Of a stretch of DNA of 64,000 nucleotides, positions 17,875 to 25,633 are shown one piece after another (the first letter of the stretch is position 1; each line of letters opens with the position of its first letter). The notes beneath the pieces are model-generated. The model made no database searches. It was given only the letters and a program-made list of their open reading frames with translations, and was not told the origin of the DNA. This stretch comes from Alphaproteobacteria bacterium (GTDB taxonomy: Bacteria; Pseudomonadota; Alphaproteobacteria; Micropepsales; Micropepsaceae), in NCBI GenBank assembly GCA_021325375.1, contig JAJPHG010000017.1, positions 1 through 64,000 on the forward strand, given 5' to 3'. The position numbers were made by a program, and so were the translations under genes.

Positions 17875-18889
17875 TCTTTCCTCCCTTGAAAGCATCTCGA
17901 TAGCTTTTGATGTTCCCCAATGAATTCGCCTCATAGACGCCGCGCGCGATGGCGCGCGCGATGCAGTCGGCCGCGATGTGGCCAAGCCGCATCGTCTCGC
18001 GCGCGCGCAGGCCCGTGAGCTGCGTCTTCGCCGTGCTCACCGCGAAGACGATGTCGCCGTCGAACGGCGTGTGGACCGGGCGCAGGGCGCGCGCGAAACC
18101 ATCCGCCGCCATCACCGCCACGCGCCCAAGCTCGGCGCGGGTGAGATCGGCATCGGTCGCGACGATGGCGATGGTCGTGTTCTCGCCCGGCCGCGCGCCT
18201 TTCATGTCGGCGGGAAGATCGAGATCGGCCGCGACGTCTGGGCCGAGGCGCCGTCCGCCGAACTCACGGTTCTGCTCGAACGCGAACGCCCAGAAGACAT
18301 CGGTCCCGGGAATCAGCGGCGAGCCGACCGAATTGACGGCGGCGAGCACGCCCACGGTGAAGCCATCCTCGGTCACGGACGAAGCACTGCCGAGGCCGCC
18401 TTTATATTTGCCGGCGATGGCGCCGTAGCCCGCGCCCGCATTGCCGAGTGCGAAATCCAGCGACGCGGATTGGATCGCCTGGGCGCCGAGCGCGCGATAG
18501 GGCGTCTCCTCGCCCCATTCCTTGTCGCCGCCATTGGCGAGGTCGAAGAGGATCGCGCCCGGCACGATGGGCACGCGCGGCGCGCCGGGTGCGACCGCGA
18601 AGCCGCGTCCCAAGGCGCGCAGAACGCCCGTCACACCCGCAGGCGCATCGAGCCCGAAGGCCGATCCGCCCGAGAGCACGATGGCATCGGCCTGCCCCAC
18701 CAGCGCCATCGCGTCGAGCGTGGCGACGTCGCGCGTCCCCGGCGCGCCGCCGCGGATGTCGTAGACCGCGTTCATCGGCGCATCGCCGACCAGCACGGTC
18801 ACCCCGCTCGCCACGCGCGTGTCCTGGGCGTGGCCTACGGCAAGGCCCGCCACGTCGGTGATGAGGTTTCGCGCGCCAAGCCGCACCAT
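17867..18889 (-). CDS. P1 family peptidase (DmpA/L-aminopeptidase-D-esterase type)
   Basis: 340 residues from ATG 18889 (MVRLGARNLITDVAGLAVGH). The open frame continues upstream only through the palindromic element lying in ggt and is not taken. Motifs: AQDTRVASGVTVLV, the glycine-rich GGAPGTRDV, LSGGSAFGLDAPAGV, and the segment GENTTIAIVATDADLTRAE. In the last of these the Thr after GEN (here GENTT) is the autocatalytic residue position of Ntn-type P1 peptidases, where Ser is more usual. Known: DmpA-like enzymes self-cleave and release N-terminal residues from small peptides/amides, with broad stereospecificity. It overlaps the hydrolase gene downstream and is divergent (47 bp) from gamma-glutamyltransferase, suggesting a small peptide-processing neighbourhood. 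Confidence 0.88.
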   Translation of the reverse strand: MVRLGARNLITDVAGLAVGHAQDTRVASGVTVLVGDAPMNAVYDIRGGAPGTRDVATLDAMALVGQADAIVLSGGSAFGLDAPAGVTGVLRALGRGFAVAPGAPRVPIVPGAILFDLANGGDKEWGEETPYRALGAQAIQSASLDFALGNAGAGYGAIAGKYKGGLGSASSVTEDGFTVGVLAAVNSVGSPLIPGTDVFWAFAFEQNREFGGRRLGPDVAADLDLPADMKGARPGENTTIAIVATDADLTRAELGRVAVMAADGFARALRPVHTPFDGDIVFAVSTAKTQLTGLRARETMRLGHIAADCIARAIARGVYEANSLGNIKSYRDAFKGGKNG

Positions 18890-18936
18890 GATAGGACAGG
18901 CTACAAGCTGTGCCCGCGCGCGAGAAGAGAGCTTCG

Positions 18937-20781
18937 ATGATCTTCGGTCCAAGCCTTTACAAGCTAAATCATCCCACCCTCCCCTTGAGGGCGGAGGTAG
19001 CGCCAGCGTGCCGACATCGAAAAATGCGAAGCATTTTTCGGGGAGGGGTGAGCTGCGAGCCGAAGAATTCCCCTCCCCGAAGCGCTTCGCGCTTCGACCC
19101 TCCCTCAAGGGGAGGGTTGGCGCTGGTCTTCGCAGTCGCGCTTGCCTGTTTCCCCGCCGCCGCCGGGCCCGTGGCCAAGCATCACATGATCGCGGCCGCC
19201 AATCCCTTCGCGGCCCAGGCGGGGCAGGCGATGCTGCGCAAGCACGGCTCGGCGGTGGATGCGGCGATCGCGGCGCAGATGGTGCTGACCCTGGTCGAGC
19301 CGGAATCGTCCGGGATCGGCGGCGGCGCGTTCCTGATGCTGTGGGACCCCAAGACCAAGCGCATGACGAGCTTCGACGGCCGCGAGACCGCGCCCGCTTC
19401 GGCCACGCCCACCATGTTCCTCGACGCGAGCGGCAAGCCGTTGAGCAAGCTCCAGGCGATCCCGGGCGGATTGTCGGTCGGCGTGCCGGGCGTCGTGGCG
19501 ATGCTCGACCTCGCGCACAAGAAGTATGGAAAGCTTCCGTGGGGTCTGCTGTTCCAGCCCGCCATCGACCTCGCCGAGAAAGGCTTTCCGGTCGGCAAGA
19601 AGCTCGCCTGGACGCTGCAGCAATATCCGCAGATGGCGCGCATGCCCGACATCAAACACTATTTCTATCATGCCGACGGCACGCCCTATGCCGAGGGCGA
19701 GATCCTGAAGAACCCGGATCTCGCGCAGACGTTGCGCGAAATCGCGAAGGATGGCCCGAAGGCATTCTATGAAGGCGCCACGGCGCAGGCCATCGTCGAC
19801 AAGGTGGGTCACGCCCCGGTCAATCCCGCGGGCATGACGCTCGCCGATCTTGCCCATTACAAGGCACGCGAGCGGCTGCCTGTCTGCGGCACCTATCGCC
19901 GCTACAAGCTCTGCTCCATGGGCCCGCCGAGCTCCGGCGGAATCGCGGTGCTGCAGATTCTGGGCATGCTCGAGCGTTTCCCGTCGAAGGAGCTCGCGCC
20001 CGACACGCTCGAAGGCGTGCATCTGTTCGCGCAAGCCAGCCGCCTCGCCTTCGCCGACCGCGCCGAATATCTGGGCGATCCGGATTTCGTGAAGGTGCCG
20101 GTCAAGCAACTGCTCGACCGCAAATACATCGCGCGGCGTTCGGCGCTGATCGATCCCGCCAAGGACATGGGCACCGCCAAGCCGGGCCTCGGCGACAGCT
20201 TCGCGCCGCAGCGCTCTGCCGAGCATGCGGGCACGAGCCACATGTCCATCGTCGACGACAATGGCGAGGTCGTGTCGATGACGACGACGGTCGAGGCGCC
20301 GTTCGGCTCGGAGATGGTGGTCAAGGGTTTCGTGCTCGACAACCAGCTTACCGATTTCTCGCTCGATCCCATGCGCGACGGAAAGCCTGTCGCGAACGCC
20401 CCGGCGCCCGGCAAGCATCCGCTTTCCGCCATGTCGCCCACGATCGTCCTTGGCCCCGACGGCCGCTTCAAGCTCGCGACCGGTTCGCCCGGCGGGCCGA
20501 TGATCATCGAATATGTCGCCCAGTCCCTGATCGCGATGATCGACGGCGGCGCCACGCCCGAGCAGGCGGCGGCGCAGCCGCATCCCGGCAATCCCAACGG
20601 GCCGACGCTGCTGGAAAAGGACACGGCGCTCGAATCCCTCGCCGCCGGCCTCACCGCGATGGGCCACACCGTCGCGATGCCTTCGGTCGAGAAGAGCGGC
20701 CTGCACGTCGTCGAGCGGGTCAAGAACGGCTACATCGGCGCCGCCGATCCAAGGCGCGACGGCGTGGTGCTGGGCGATTGA
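18937..20781 (+). CDS. ggt: Gamma-glutamyltransferase (EC 2.3.2.2) with an in-frame palindromic insert before the signal core
   Basis: 614 residues if started at ATG 18937 (AGAAGAGAG five bases upstream); GTG 18910 is an alternative. Residues about 14-60 are translated from a 142-bp palindromic element (18976-19117). Only afterwards comes the hydrophobic export core LALVFAVALACFPAAAG, so either the signal peptide has a ~60-residue extension or initiation occurs inside or after the element. The mature enzyme is complete: large-subunit motifs SGIGGGAFLML and FDGRETAP, the autocleavage site AGTSHMSIVDD with the catalytic Thr, and the small-subunit PLSAMSPTIV and TGSPGGPMI. Known role: periplasmic transfer or hydrolysis of the gamma-glutamyl group of glutathione. 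Divergent from the P1 peptidase gene. Confidence 0.93.
   Translation: MIFGPSLYKLNHPTLPLRAEVAPACRHRKMRSIFRGGVSCEPKNSPPRSASRFDPPSRGGLALVFAVALACFPAAAGPVAKHHMIAAANPFAAQAGQAMLRKHGSAVDAAIAAQMVLTLVEPESSGIGGGAFLMLWDPKTKRMTSFDGRETAPASATPTMFLDASGKPLSKLQAIPGGLSVGVPGVVAMLDLAHKKYGKLPWGLLFQPAIDLAEKGFPVGKKLAWTLQQYPQMARMPDIKHYFYHADGTPYAEGEILKNPDLAQTLREIAKDGPKAFYEGATAQAIVDKVGHAPVNPAGMTLADLAHYKARERLPVCGTYRRYKLCSMGPPSSGGIAVLQILGMLERFPSKELAPDTLEGVHLFAQASRLAFADRAEYLGDPDFVKVPVKQLLDRKYIARRSALIDPAKDMGTAKPGLGDSFAPQRSAEHAGTSHMSIVDDNGEVVSMTTTVEAPFGSEMVVKGFVLDNQLTDFSLDPMRDGKPVANAPAPGKHPLSAMSPTIVLGPDGRFKLATGSPGGPMIIEYVAQSLIAMIDGGATPEQAAAQPHPGNPNGPTLLEKDTALESLAAGLTAMGHTVAMPSVEKSGLHVVERVKNGYIGAADPRRDGVVLGD
18976..19117 (+). 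repeat. Palindromic mobile repeat inserted in the ggt reading frame
   Basis: 142 bp bounded by perfect 16-bp inverted repeats (ACCCTCCCCTTGAGGG and its complement). Inside are two further hairpins of the type CGAAAAATGCGAAGCATTTTTCG and CGAAGCGCTTCGCGCTTCG next to CGGGGAGGGG. A second copy with the same ends and internal order is inside dnaX (42985-43130), in the same orientation relative to the host gene. Neither copy introduces a stop codon, although the two host genes read it in different frames. Confidence 0.85.
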
Positions 20782-20793
20782 AAACCCGGTCCT

Positions 20794-21282
20794 TCATTTG
20801 GTGGCGGAAATCGTCACCGAGCAGCTGCCGCTGTCTATACCTTCGAGCATGAAGGATTCGACGGCGCCGTTCTTCTCATGGCCGTAGACCGGCTGAAACA
20901 CCACGCCGTTGATGGTCACCGAAGTATCGGTATTCGACCAGGCATACTTGACCTTGACGGGACCGCCGGCAAAGGGGGTTCCCGCGCTGTGACCGATATT
21001 GTCGCTGAACAGCAGCACCGAGCCGGTATTGGCGGCGCCGCTCAACGAGACTTTTCCCGTCGAGGCGTTGAAATCGCCGACGGCGGCCGTGTTCAGCATC
21101 GATCCGGCGAACGGCACGGAGATTCCGCTCACCGTACCGCTCGTGTAGGTGACCTGGATTTGGGGCTGGCACACACTGACCGCGGAAATGAAATACTTTC
21201 CGGATATGACCGGCACCGTCGTCGCGCCGGCGGGACAAGCGGCCGGCAGCAGGAACATGGCGGCCCGGAAACTCTTGATCAT
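20794..21282 (-). CDS. Small exported protein of unknown function
   Basis: 162 residues, ATG 21282 with GGGAG upstream. Signal peptide MIKSFRAAMFLLPAACPAGA (cleavage near residue 20). The mature part is beta-rich (ISGKYFISAVSVCQPQIQVTYTSG, then GKVSLSGAANTGSVLLFSDN) with a cysteine at each end that could pair (C in VSVCQPQ and C in GSCSVTISATK). No known domain is recognised. It is transcribed away from the LuxR-type gene at 21400, with a 117-bp divergent region, so that regulator is the obvious candidate controller (inference). It converges with ggt, with only 12 bp between them. Confidence 0.65.
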   Translation of the reverse strand: MIKSFRAAMFLLPAACPAGATTVPVISGKYFISAVSVCQPQIQVTYTSGTVSGISVPFAGSMLNTAAVGDFNASTGKVSLSGAANTGSVLLFSDNIGHSAGTPFAGGPVKVKYAWSNTDTSVTINGVVFQPVYGHEKNGAVESFMLEGIDSGSCSVTISATK

Positions 21283-21399
21283 CGTACACACTCCCTTGTC
21301 GCGTTCGGGAATTGGAGCAGCGCGGAGCCGGCGCTTCATCCACCATTTGGTGGACGGCACCCGCCGCCATAAGATGCCCGGCAGCGGACGGGGAAGACG

Positions 21400-22521
21400 A
21401 TGGGGCGGTCTCAAGCGGATCTGATGATCGGCGACATCTATGAAGCCGGCGTGATCGACGGCAATTGGCGCCCGGCGCTGGAAAGAATGCGCGTCATCCT
21501 CGGCTCCGCGGAAATGGCGTTCGTCGCAGCCGGCGCCGAGATCGCGGCCGAGACGACCAACCGGGTCCTGTCGCCCGAAAGCTACGACCGCTACAGGCGC
21601 TATTACGGACGGCTCGACCCCAAGCAGGCGATATTCGCGCGCCACGGCGCCGGTTTCCTGTTCAACGACGCCGAACATTTCGACGACCGCTTCGTGGCGC
21701 ACGATCCGTTCTACCAGGAATTCTCGGCTCCGCTGGGCACGCGGCACACGCTCGACTATTTCGTCGGGCGCTGCGGGACCAACGACATCTATCTGGCGGC
21801 GATGCGTCCAGGGGCGTCCGGCCCATACGATGCGCGCGCAGCGGGCAGCTTGCGCCGGGCGGGCGAGCACTTCCTGCGCGCCTGGCGATTGCGCGAGACG
21901 CTGCGCGAGACCCAATCGCTCGCCCGCGGCGCAAGCGCCGCTCTCGAGAGGCTGAGCTACGGGATCATGATCCTGGACGAAAGGCTGCGGATCGCTTTCG
22001 CGAACGGATTTGCGCGCCAGGCGCTGTCGGATTGCGTGGAGCTGGCGGCCGGACGCACACAACTCCGCGCACGAGCTCCGGCCGGGCGGGTCCTCGACGG
22101 CATGCTGCAGCAAGCGTTGCGGGGCGCCGTGCCGGCCTCGATGATGCGCCTGATGCGCAGCGACGGACGCGCGTTGTATCTGTGGTGCATCGGACTTCCG
22201 CCGTCGAGCCCGCTCGCCCCGGCGCAACATCCGGGCGTGCTCCTTGTGCTGCGCGATCCGCAGCGGCGGCCGGACGTTGCGGTCGAGGACCTGCAGACGC
22301 TCTATGGCCTGACACCGGCAGAAGCGCGCCTAGCGCTGGCCATCGGGCGCGGCGCGAGGCTCGACGCATTCGCCGCGGAAAGACATGTGCGGCTTTCGAC
22401 GGTCCGCACGCAGCTTCTGTCCGTTCTTGCCAAGATGGGCCTCCACCGCCAAGCGGATTTGGCACGCGCGCTTGCATCTCTGGCAAGTCCGGTGAGCGAT
22501 AGCCGACCGGGCGGGATTTGA
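21400..22521 (+). CDS. LuxR-type transcriptional regulator (solo)
   Basis: 373 residues. The C-terminal LuxR/GerE helix-turn-helix is LTPAEARLALAIGRGARLDA, then RLSTVRTQLLSVLAKMG and QADLARAL. The centre (LSYGIMILDERLRIAFANGFA) is PAS-like. The N-terminal ~180 residues have no acyl-homoserine-lactone pocket or receiver signature. The overall plan is the same as the regulator at 7213-8448 (YRRYYGRLDPKQAIFARH here, EFAAKFYASELYRSDPRIQRF there), so the two are paralogues. Both stand next to a gene for an exported protein. Ligand or partner unknown. Confidence 0.82.
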   Translation: MGRSQADLMIGDIYEAGVIDGNWRPALERMRVILGSAEMAFVAAGAEIAAETTNRVLSPESYDRYRRYYGRLDPKQAIFARHGAGFLFNDAEHFDDRFVAHDPFYQEFSAPLGTRHTLDYFVGRCGTNDIYLAAMRPGASGPYDARAAGSLRRAGEHFLRAWRLRETLRETQSLARGASAALERLSYGIMILDERLRIAFANGFARQALSDCVELAAGRTQLRARAPAGRVLDGMLQQALRGAVPASMMRLMRSDGRALYLWCIGLPPSSPLAPAQHPGVLLVLRDPQRRPDVAVEDLQTLYGLTPAEARLALAIGRGARLDAFAAERHVRLSTVRTQLLSVLAKMGLHRQADLARALASLASPVSDSRPGGI

Positions 22522-22535
22522 AGCGCTCGCCGGTC

Positions 22536-23300
22536 TTATTTCCGCCGCGCCACCACGAAGAGACGCTGGAACGGGAAAAGCGTCTTGCCGGATTTGCGCA
22601 TAGGATAGGCCGCGTTCAGGCGCTTCTTGTATTCGCGCGTGAAGTCTTCGCGCTCCTCGCCCTCGAGCGCCTGCACGAAGGGGCGCAAGCCTGTGCCGCT
22701 GACCCAGCGCAGCACGGGATCCTCGCCGTCGAGCACCTGGAGATAGGTCGTCTGCCAGATGTCGAGATACGACGCGCGCGGCTCCAGCATCCCGTAATAG
22801 CCTTGTTCCGAGCCGAGCACGATGTTGCGCACGCCCTTGAGCTTCGCCGCCCATGGCCCGTCGGCCGCCACGTCGCGCATGAGCTTGTGCGACGGCTCGT
22901 TGAAATTGGCGGGCACCTGGAAGGCGAGCACGCCGCCCGGGCTGAGATAGCCCATCAGCCGCGCGAGCAGCGCGTCCTGCCCGTCCAGCCAATGCAATGC
23001 GGCGTTGGCGAAGATCACGTCGTAGCGCAGCGTGGGCGACCAGCTTGGGATATCGCCCGAATGCCACGTCGCCTGCGTGCCCGAGCGCCGCGCCTGGTCG
23101 AGCATGGCTTCCGACGAATCCAATCCTTCCAGCTTGGCTTTCGGCCAGCGCCGCGCCAAGAGCGCCGTCGAGTTGCCCGGACCGCAGCCCAGATCGATCA
23201 CATGCGCCGGGCTCTTGTGCGGTACGCGCGCGAGCAGCTCGACGGCGGGGCGCGTGCGCTCGTCCTCGAAATCGAGATAGATCTTGGGATCCCACGCCAT
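22536..23300 (-). CDS. tam: Trans-aconitate 2-methyltransferase (EC 2.1.1.144)
   Basis: 254 residues, start ATG 23300. SAM-binding motif I VIDLGCGPGNSTALLARRWP at about residues 34-53, motif II GLDSSEAMLDQAR, and motif III DVIFANAALHWLDGQ. The C-terminal half (GYYGMLEPRASYLDIWQTTYLQVL, then WVSGTGLRPF, and YPMRKSGKTLFPFQRLFVVAR) is characteristic of Tam and separates it from other small methyltransferases. Role: methylates trans-aconitate (and related acids), which otherwise inhibit aconitase. It is only 5 bp downstream of the histidine kinase gene on the same strand and is likely co-transcribed. Confidence 0.93.
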   Translation of the reverse strand: MAWDPKIYLDFEDERTRPAVELLARVPHKSPAHVIDLGCGPGNSTALLARRWPKAKLEGLDSSEAMLDQARRSGTQATWHSGDIPSWSPTLRYDVIFANAALHWLDGQDALLARLMGYLSPGGVLAFQVPANFNEPSHKLMRDVAADGPWAAKLKGVRNIVLGSEQGYYGMLEPRASYLDIWQTTYLQVLDGEDPVLRWVSGTGLRPFVQALEGEEREDFTREYKKRLNAAYPMRKSGKTLFPFQRLFVVARRK

Positions 23301-23305
23301 GGCTC

Positions 23306-24733
23306 TCAGCTCTCCTTGCGGTCGGGGACGTCGATGCGGAACCGCGTGCCGCCGGGTCCCGTTTGCATCAAGATGATGTCGCCGCCATGCGCCCGCGCCA
23401 GATCGCGCGCGATGGCCAGCCCCAGGCCCGAGCCGCCGCCGCGCGCCGTGCGCGCGAAGGGCTGGAAGAGCTTGGGCAACATCGCCTGCGGGATGCCGGG
23501 CCCATTGTCCGCGACGGCGAAGCTCACCATGCGTCCATGGCGCTCGGCCATGATCTCGATGCGCGCGCCGTCGCGCTCGCCGAGCGCTTCGACGGCATTG
23601 CGCAGCAGATTGAGCACGATGCGATAGAGCTGCTCGGAATCGGCGTCGACGATGAGGGCTTGATCGACCGTGTTGGCGAAAGCGATCGGGCAGGGCGAGG
23701 TCTCGAGCGCGGCCTCGCCGGCCTCGTCGATGAGCGGCTTGAGCAGGGTACGCTTGCGCGCGGGCGGGCGCTCGTCTGCACGGCCGTAACGCAGGGTCTG
23801 CGTCGCCAGCGCCACCGCGCGGTCGAGCGAGCCCACCAGGCGCGGCGTCAGGCGCTTCACCACCGGATCCTCGACGGCCGACAGGCGGTCGGAGGCGAGC
23901 TTGGCATTGGCCAGGATGTTGCGCAGGTCGTGCTGGATGCGCGCGACCGCCGCCCCCAGCGCCGCCAGCCGCGTCTTCTGCTGCAGCGAGGCATAAAGAT
24001 CGCGCTGCATCGAGGCGAGCTCGCGCTCGGCCACCCCGATCTCGTCCTGGCGCGAGGACGCGGCGACGATCATGGCGGAGTCCTCGGGATTGTCGCGGAA
24101 ACGCATCATCGCGGCGGTGAAGCGCTCCATCGGCCGCACGAAGACGACGAACAGCGAGAAGAACAGCAGCAGCGCCGCCACGCCCGAGACGAAGAAGCCC
24201 GTCGCGAGCACGCGCCAGGCATAGGCCTTGAGCGCCGCGCGGATCGGCGCTTCGCCCAAGATGATGCCGATGGATTTCGCGTTCTTGATGTGGCTGGGCG
24301 CGGTCACGCGCAGCATCCGGTCGCCGCCGTGGAAGAGGCAGGACAGGCCCTCGACCATCTCGGTGCCGATGCCGGCCTTGTTCAGATCCACCGTCACGTC
24401 GATGCGGGTCGGCTGCTTGCCGAGGTCGAAATAGAAGCGCTGGTCGGGGAGCGTCAGGAACACGGCCGAGGCGCCCGCGCGCCGCAGGATCGCGCTGCGC
24501 ATCGCCTCGGGCAGGTCGTTGCCGCCCGGCATGGTGAAGGGCAGGAAGGCGAGTTCGGCCGCCTCGATGTGGTTGCCCAGGAGCTCGCCGTAATACTGGC
24601 CGATCAGGGGCACGAAGATCAGCACCTCGCCGATCATCACATAGAAGATCGTGAGCAGCAGGAGCCGCCCAGACAGGGAATGCGCGGCAAGCTTCCAGCC
24701 CTCGCCCAAACCGGCACGGATGCGGCCCAACAT
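23306..24733 (-). CDS. Membrane sensor histidine kinase
   Basis: 475 residues from ATG 24733 (start uncertain). Transmembrane segments at about 22-44 and 175-199 enclose a periplasmic sensor region of ~130 residues; a HAMP-like linker follows. The phosphoacceptor is His268 in ARIQHDLRNILANAKL, an H-box of the HDLRN type seen in several alphaproteobacterial kinases. The ATPase domain shows N-box LNLLRNAVEAL, G1 DNGPGIP, F-box LFQPFAR and G2 GGGSGLGLAIA. No response regulator gene is adjacent, so it is orphan in this window. The ligand is unknown. It precedes tam by 5 bp. Confidence 0.9.
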   Translation of the reverse strand: MLGRIRAGLGEGWKLAAHSLSGRLLLLTIFYVMIGEVLIFVPLIGQYYGELLGNHIEAAELAFLPFTMPGGNDLPEAMRSAILRRAGASAVFLTLPDQRFYFDLGKQPTRIDVTVDLNKAGIGTEMVEGLSCLFHGGDRMLRVTAPSHIKNAKSIGIILGEAPIRAALKAYAWRVLATGFFVSGVAALLLFFSLFVVFVRPMERFTAAMMRFRDNPEDSAMIVAASSRQDEIGVAERELASMQRDLYASLQQKTRLAALGAAVARIQHDLRNILANAKLASDRLSAVEDPVVKRLTPRLVGSLDRAVALATQTLRYGRADERPPARKRTLLKPLIDEAGEAALETSPCPIAFANTVDQALIVDADSEQLYRIVLNLLRNAVEALGERDGARIEIMAERHGRMVSFAVADNGPGIPQAMLPKLFQPFARTARGGGSGLGLAIARDLARAHGGDIILMQTGPGGTRFRIDVPDRKES

Positions 24734-24806
24734 GGCCCCTGTTAGAGCATTTCGGGCGGCGAAAATCCAAGGCGGGGGCGGGGTTTTCGCCTGTTTCGGC
24801 TCCGAA

Positions 24807-24835
24807 TTGACAGCCGCCGCCCCAGTGCTTAGAAC
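24807..24835 (+). promoter_or_regulatory. Sigma-70-type promoter of the rpmH cluster
   Basis: TTGACA (24807-24812), a 17-base spacer and TAGAAC (24830-24835), 33 bases before the rpmH start. A perfect -35 with optimal spacing, in the expected place for this highly expressed gene. Confidence 0.7.
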
Positions 24836-24868
24836 CCCCGCTCTTTTGTCAGCCTTCCGGAGCCAGCC

Positions 24869-25003
24869 ATGAAGCGCCCCTATCAGCCGAGCAAGATCGT
24901 GCGCAAGCGCCGCCACGGTTTCCGTTCGCGCATGGCGACGGTGGGCGGCCGCAAGGTCCTGGCGCGCCGCCGCGCCCATGGCCGCAAGAAGCTCTCCGCC
25001 TGA
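24869..25003 (+). CDS. rpmH: 50S ribosomal protein L34
   Basis: 44 residues, [20 protein letters not shown] at the start and AHGRKKLSA at the end; full-length and typical (KRTFQPS-like start, RRHGFRxRM, GRxVLxRRRxxGRxxLSA). Too short for most length filters but certain. First gene of the conserved rpmH-rnpA-yidD-yidC cluster, directly downstream of the promoter at 24807-24835. Component of the large ribosomal subunit. Confidence 0.98.
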   Translation: MKRPYQPSKIVRKRRHGFRSRMATVGGRKVLARRRAHGRKKLSA

Positions 25004-25031
25004 GACCGGCTGCCCCGCGCCGGGGCTCCCC

Positions 25032-25382
25032 ATGACGCGGCTGAAGATCCGGGCCGACTTCCTCAATGCCCAGAAGGGCGTGCGCCGCGTGACGCCGTCC
25101 CTGACGCTTGAGGCCTGCGCCGGGCCCGATGCCCGGATCCTGCGTGTCGGCTTCACCGCGACCCGCAAGCTCGGCAATGCCGTGGCGCGCAACCGCGCCA
25201 AGCGCCGCCTGCGCGCCGCCGCCGCCGCCGTCCTTCCGGGCAAGGGCCGGACAGGTGCCGATTATGTGCTGGTGGCCCGGCCGGGAACCCTGGACCGGCC
25301 GTTCGAGACCCTCACCCGCGACCTTGCGGCGGCGGTCGAGGCCGCCCATTTGAGGCTCGACGTCCAGGGAGTGACGAAGTGA
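25032..25382 (+). CDS. rnpA: Ribonuclease P protein component
   Basis: 116 residues from ATG 25032 (MTRLKIRADFLNAQKGVRR). The family signature is RVGFTATRKLGNAVARNRAKRRLR, here LGNAVARNRAKRRLR. Later ADYVLVARPGTLDRPFETL matches the last strand and helix. It binds RNase P RNA and helps cleave the 5' leaders of tRNA precursors. Lies 28 bp after rpmH; its stop overlaps the GTG start of yidD. Confidence 0.96.
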   Translation: MTRLKIRADFLNAQKGVRRVTPSLTLEACAGPDARILRVGFTATRKLGNAVARNRAKRRLRAAAAAVLPGKGRTGADYVLVARPGTLDRPFETLTRDLAAAVEAAHLRLDVQGVTK

Positions 25383-25627
25383 GCCCGCTGCGCCGCGCGG
25401 CCGTTGTGGTACTGACGGCGCCCGTGCTGTTCTATCGCCGGTTCGTGTCCCCGATGTTTCCGCCGGTTTGCCGCTTTGAGCCGACCTGCTCGGAATACGC
25501 GCTCGACGCCTTGCGCATCCACGGCCCCGTCAAGGGCACGATCTTGACGGCGAAGAGACTGTCCCGTTGTCATCCCATCGCGTGGCTCGGCGGATCGCAG
25601 GGCTTCGATCCCGTTCCTCCGGAATAG
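25379..25627 (+). CDS. yidD: Membrane protein insertion efficiency factor YidD
   Basis: 82 residues, GTG start overlapping the rnpA stop by 4 bases. Hallmarks: YRRFVSPMFPPVCRFEPTCS followed by EYALDALRIHG, GTILTAKRLSRCHP, and GGSQGFDPVP. An N-terminal amphipathic/hydrophobic segment attaches it to the inner membrane. It assists YidC, whose gene follows 6 bp downstream. Confidence 0.95.
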   Translation: MSPLRRAAVVVLTAPVLFYRRFVSPMFPPVCRFEPTCSEYALDALRIHGPVKGTILTAKRLSRCHPIAWLGGSQGFDPVPPE

Positions 25628-25633
25628 GTTTTC

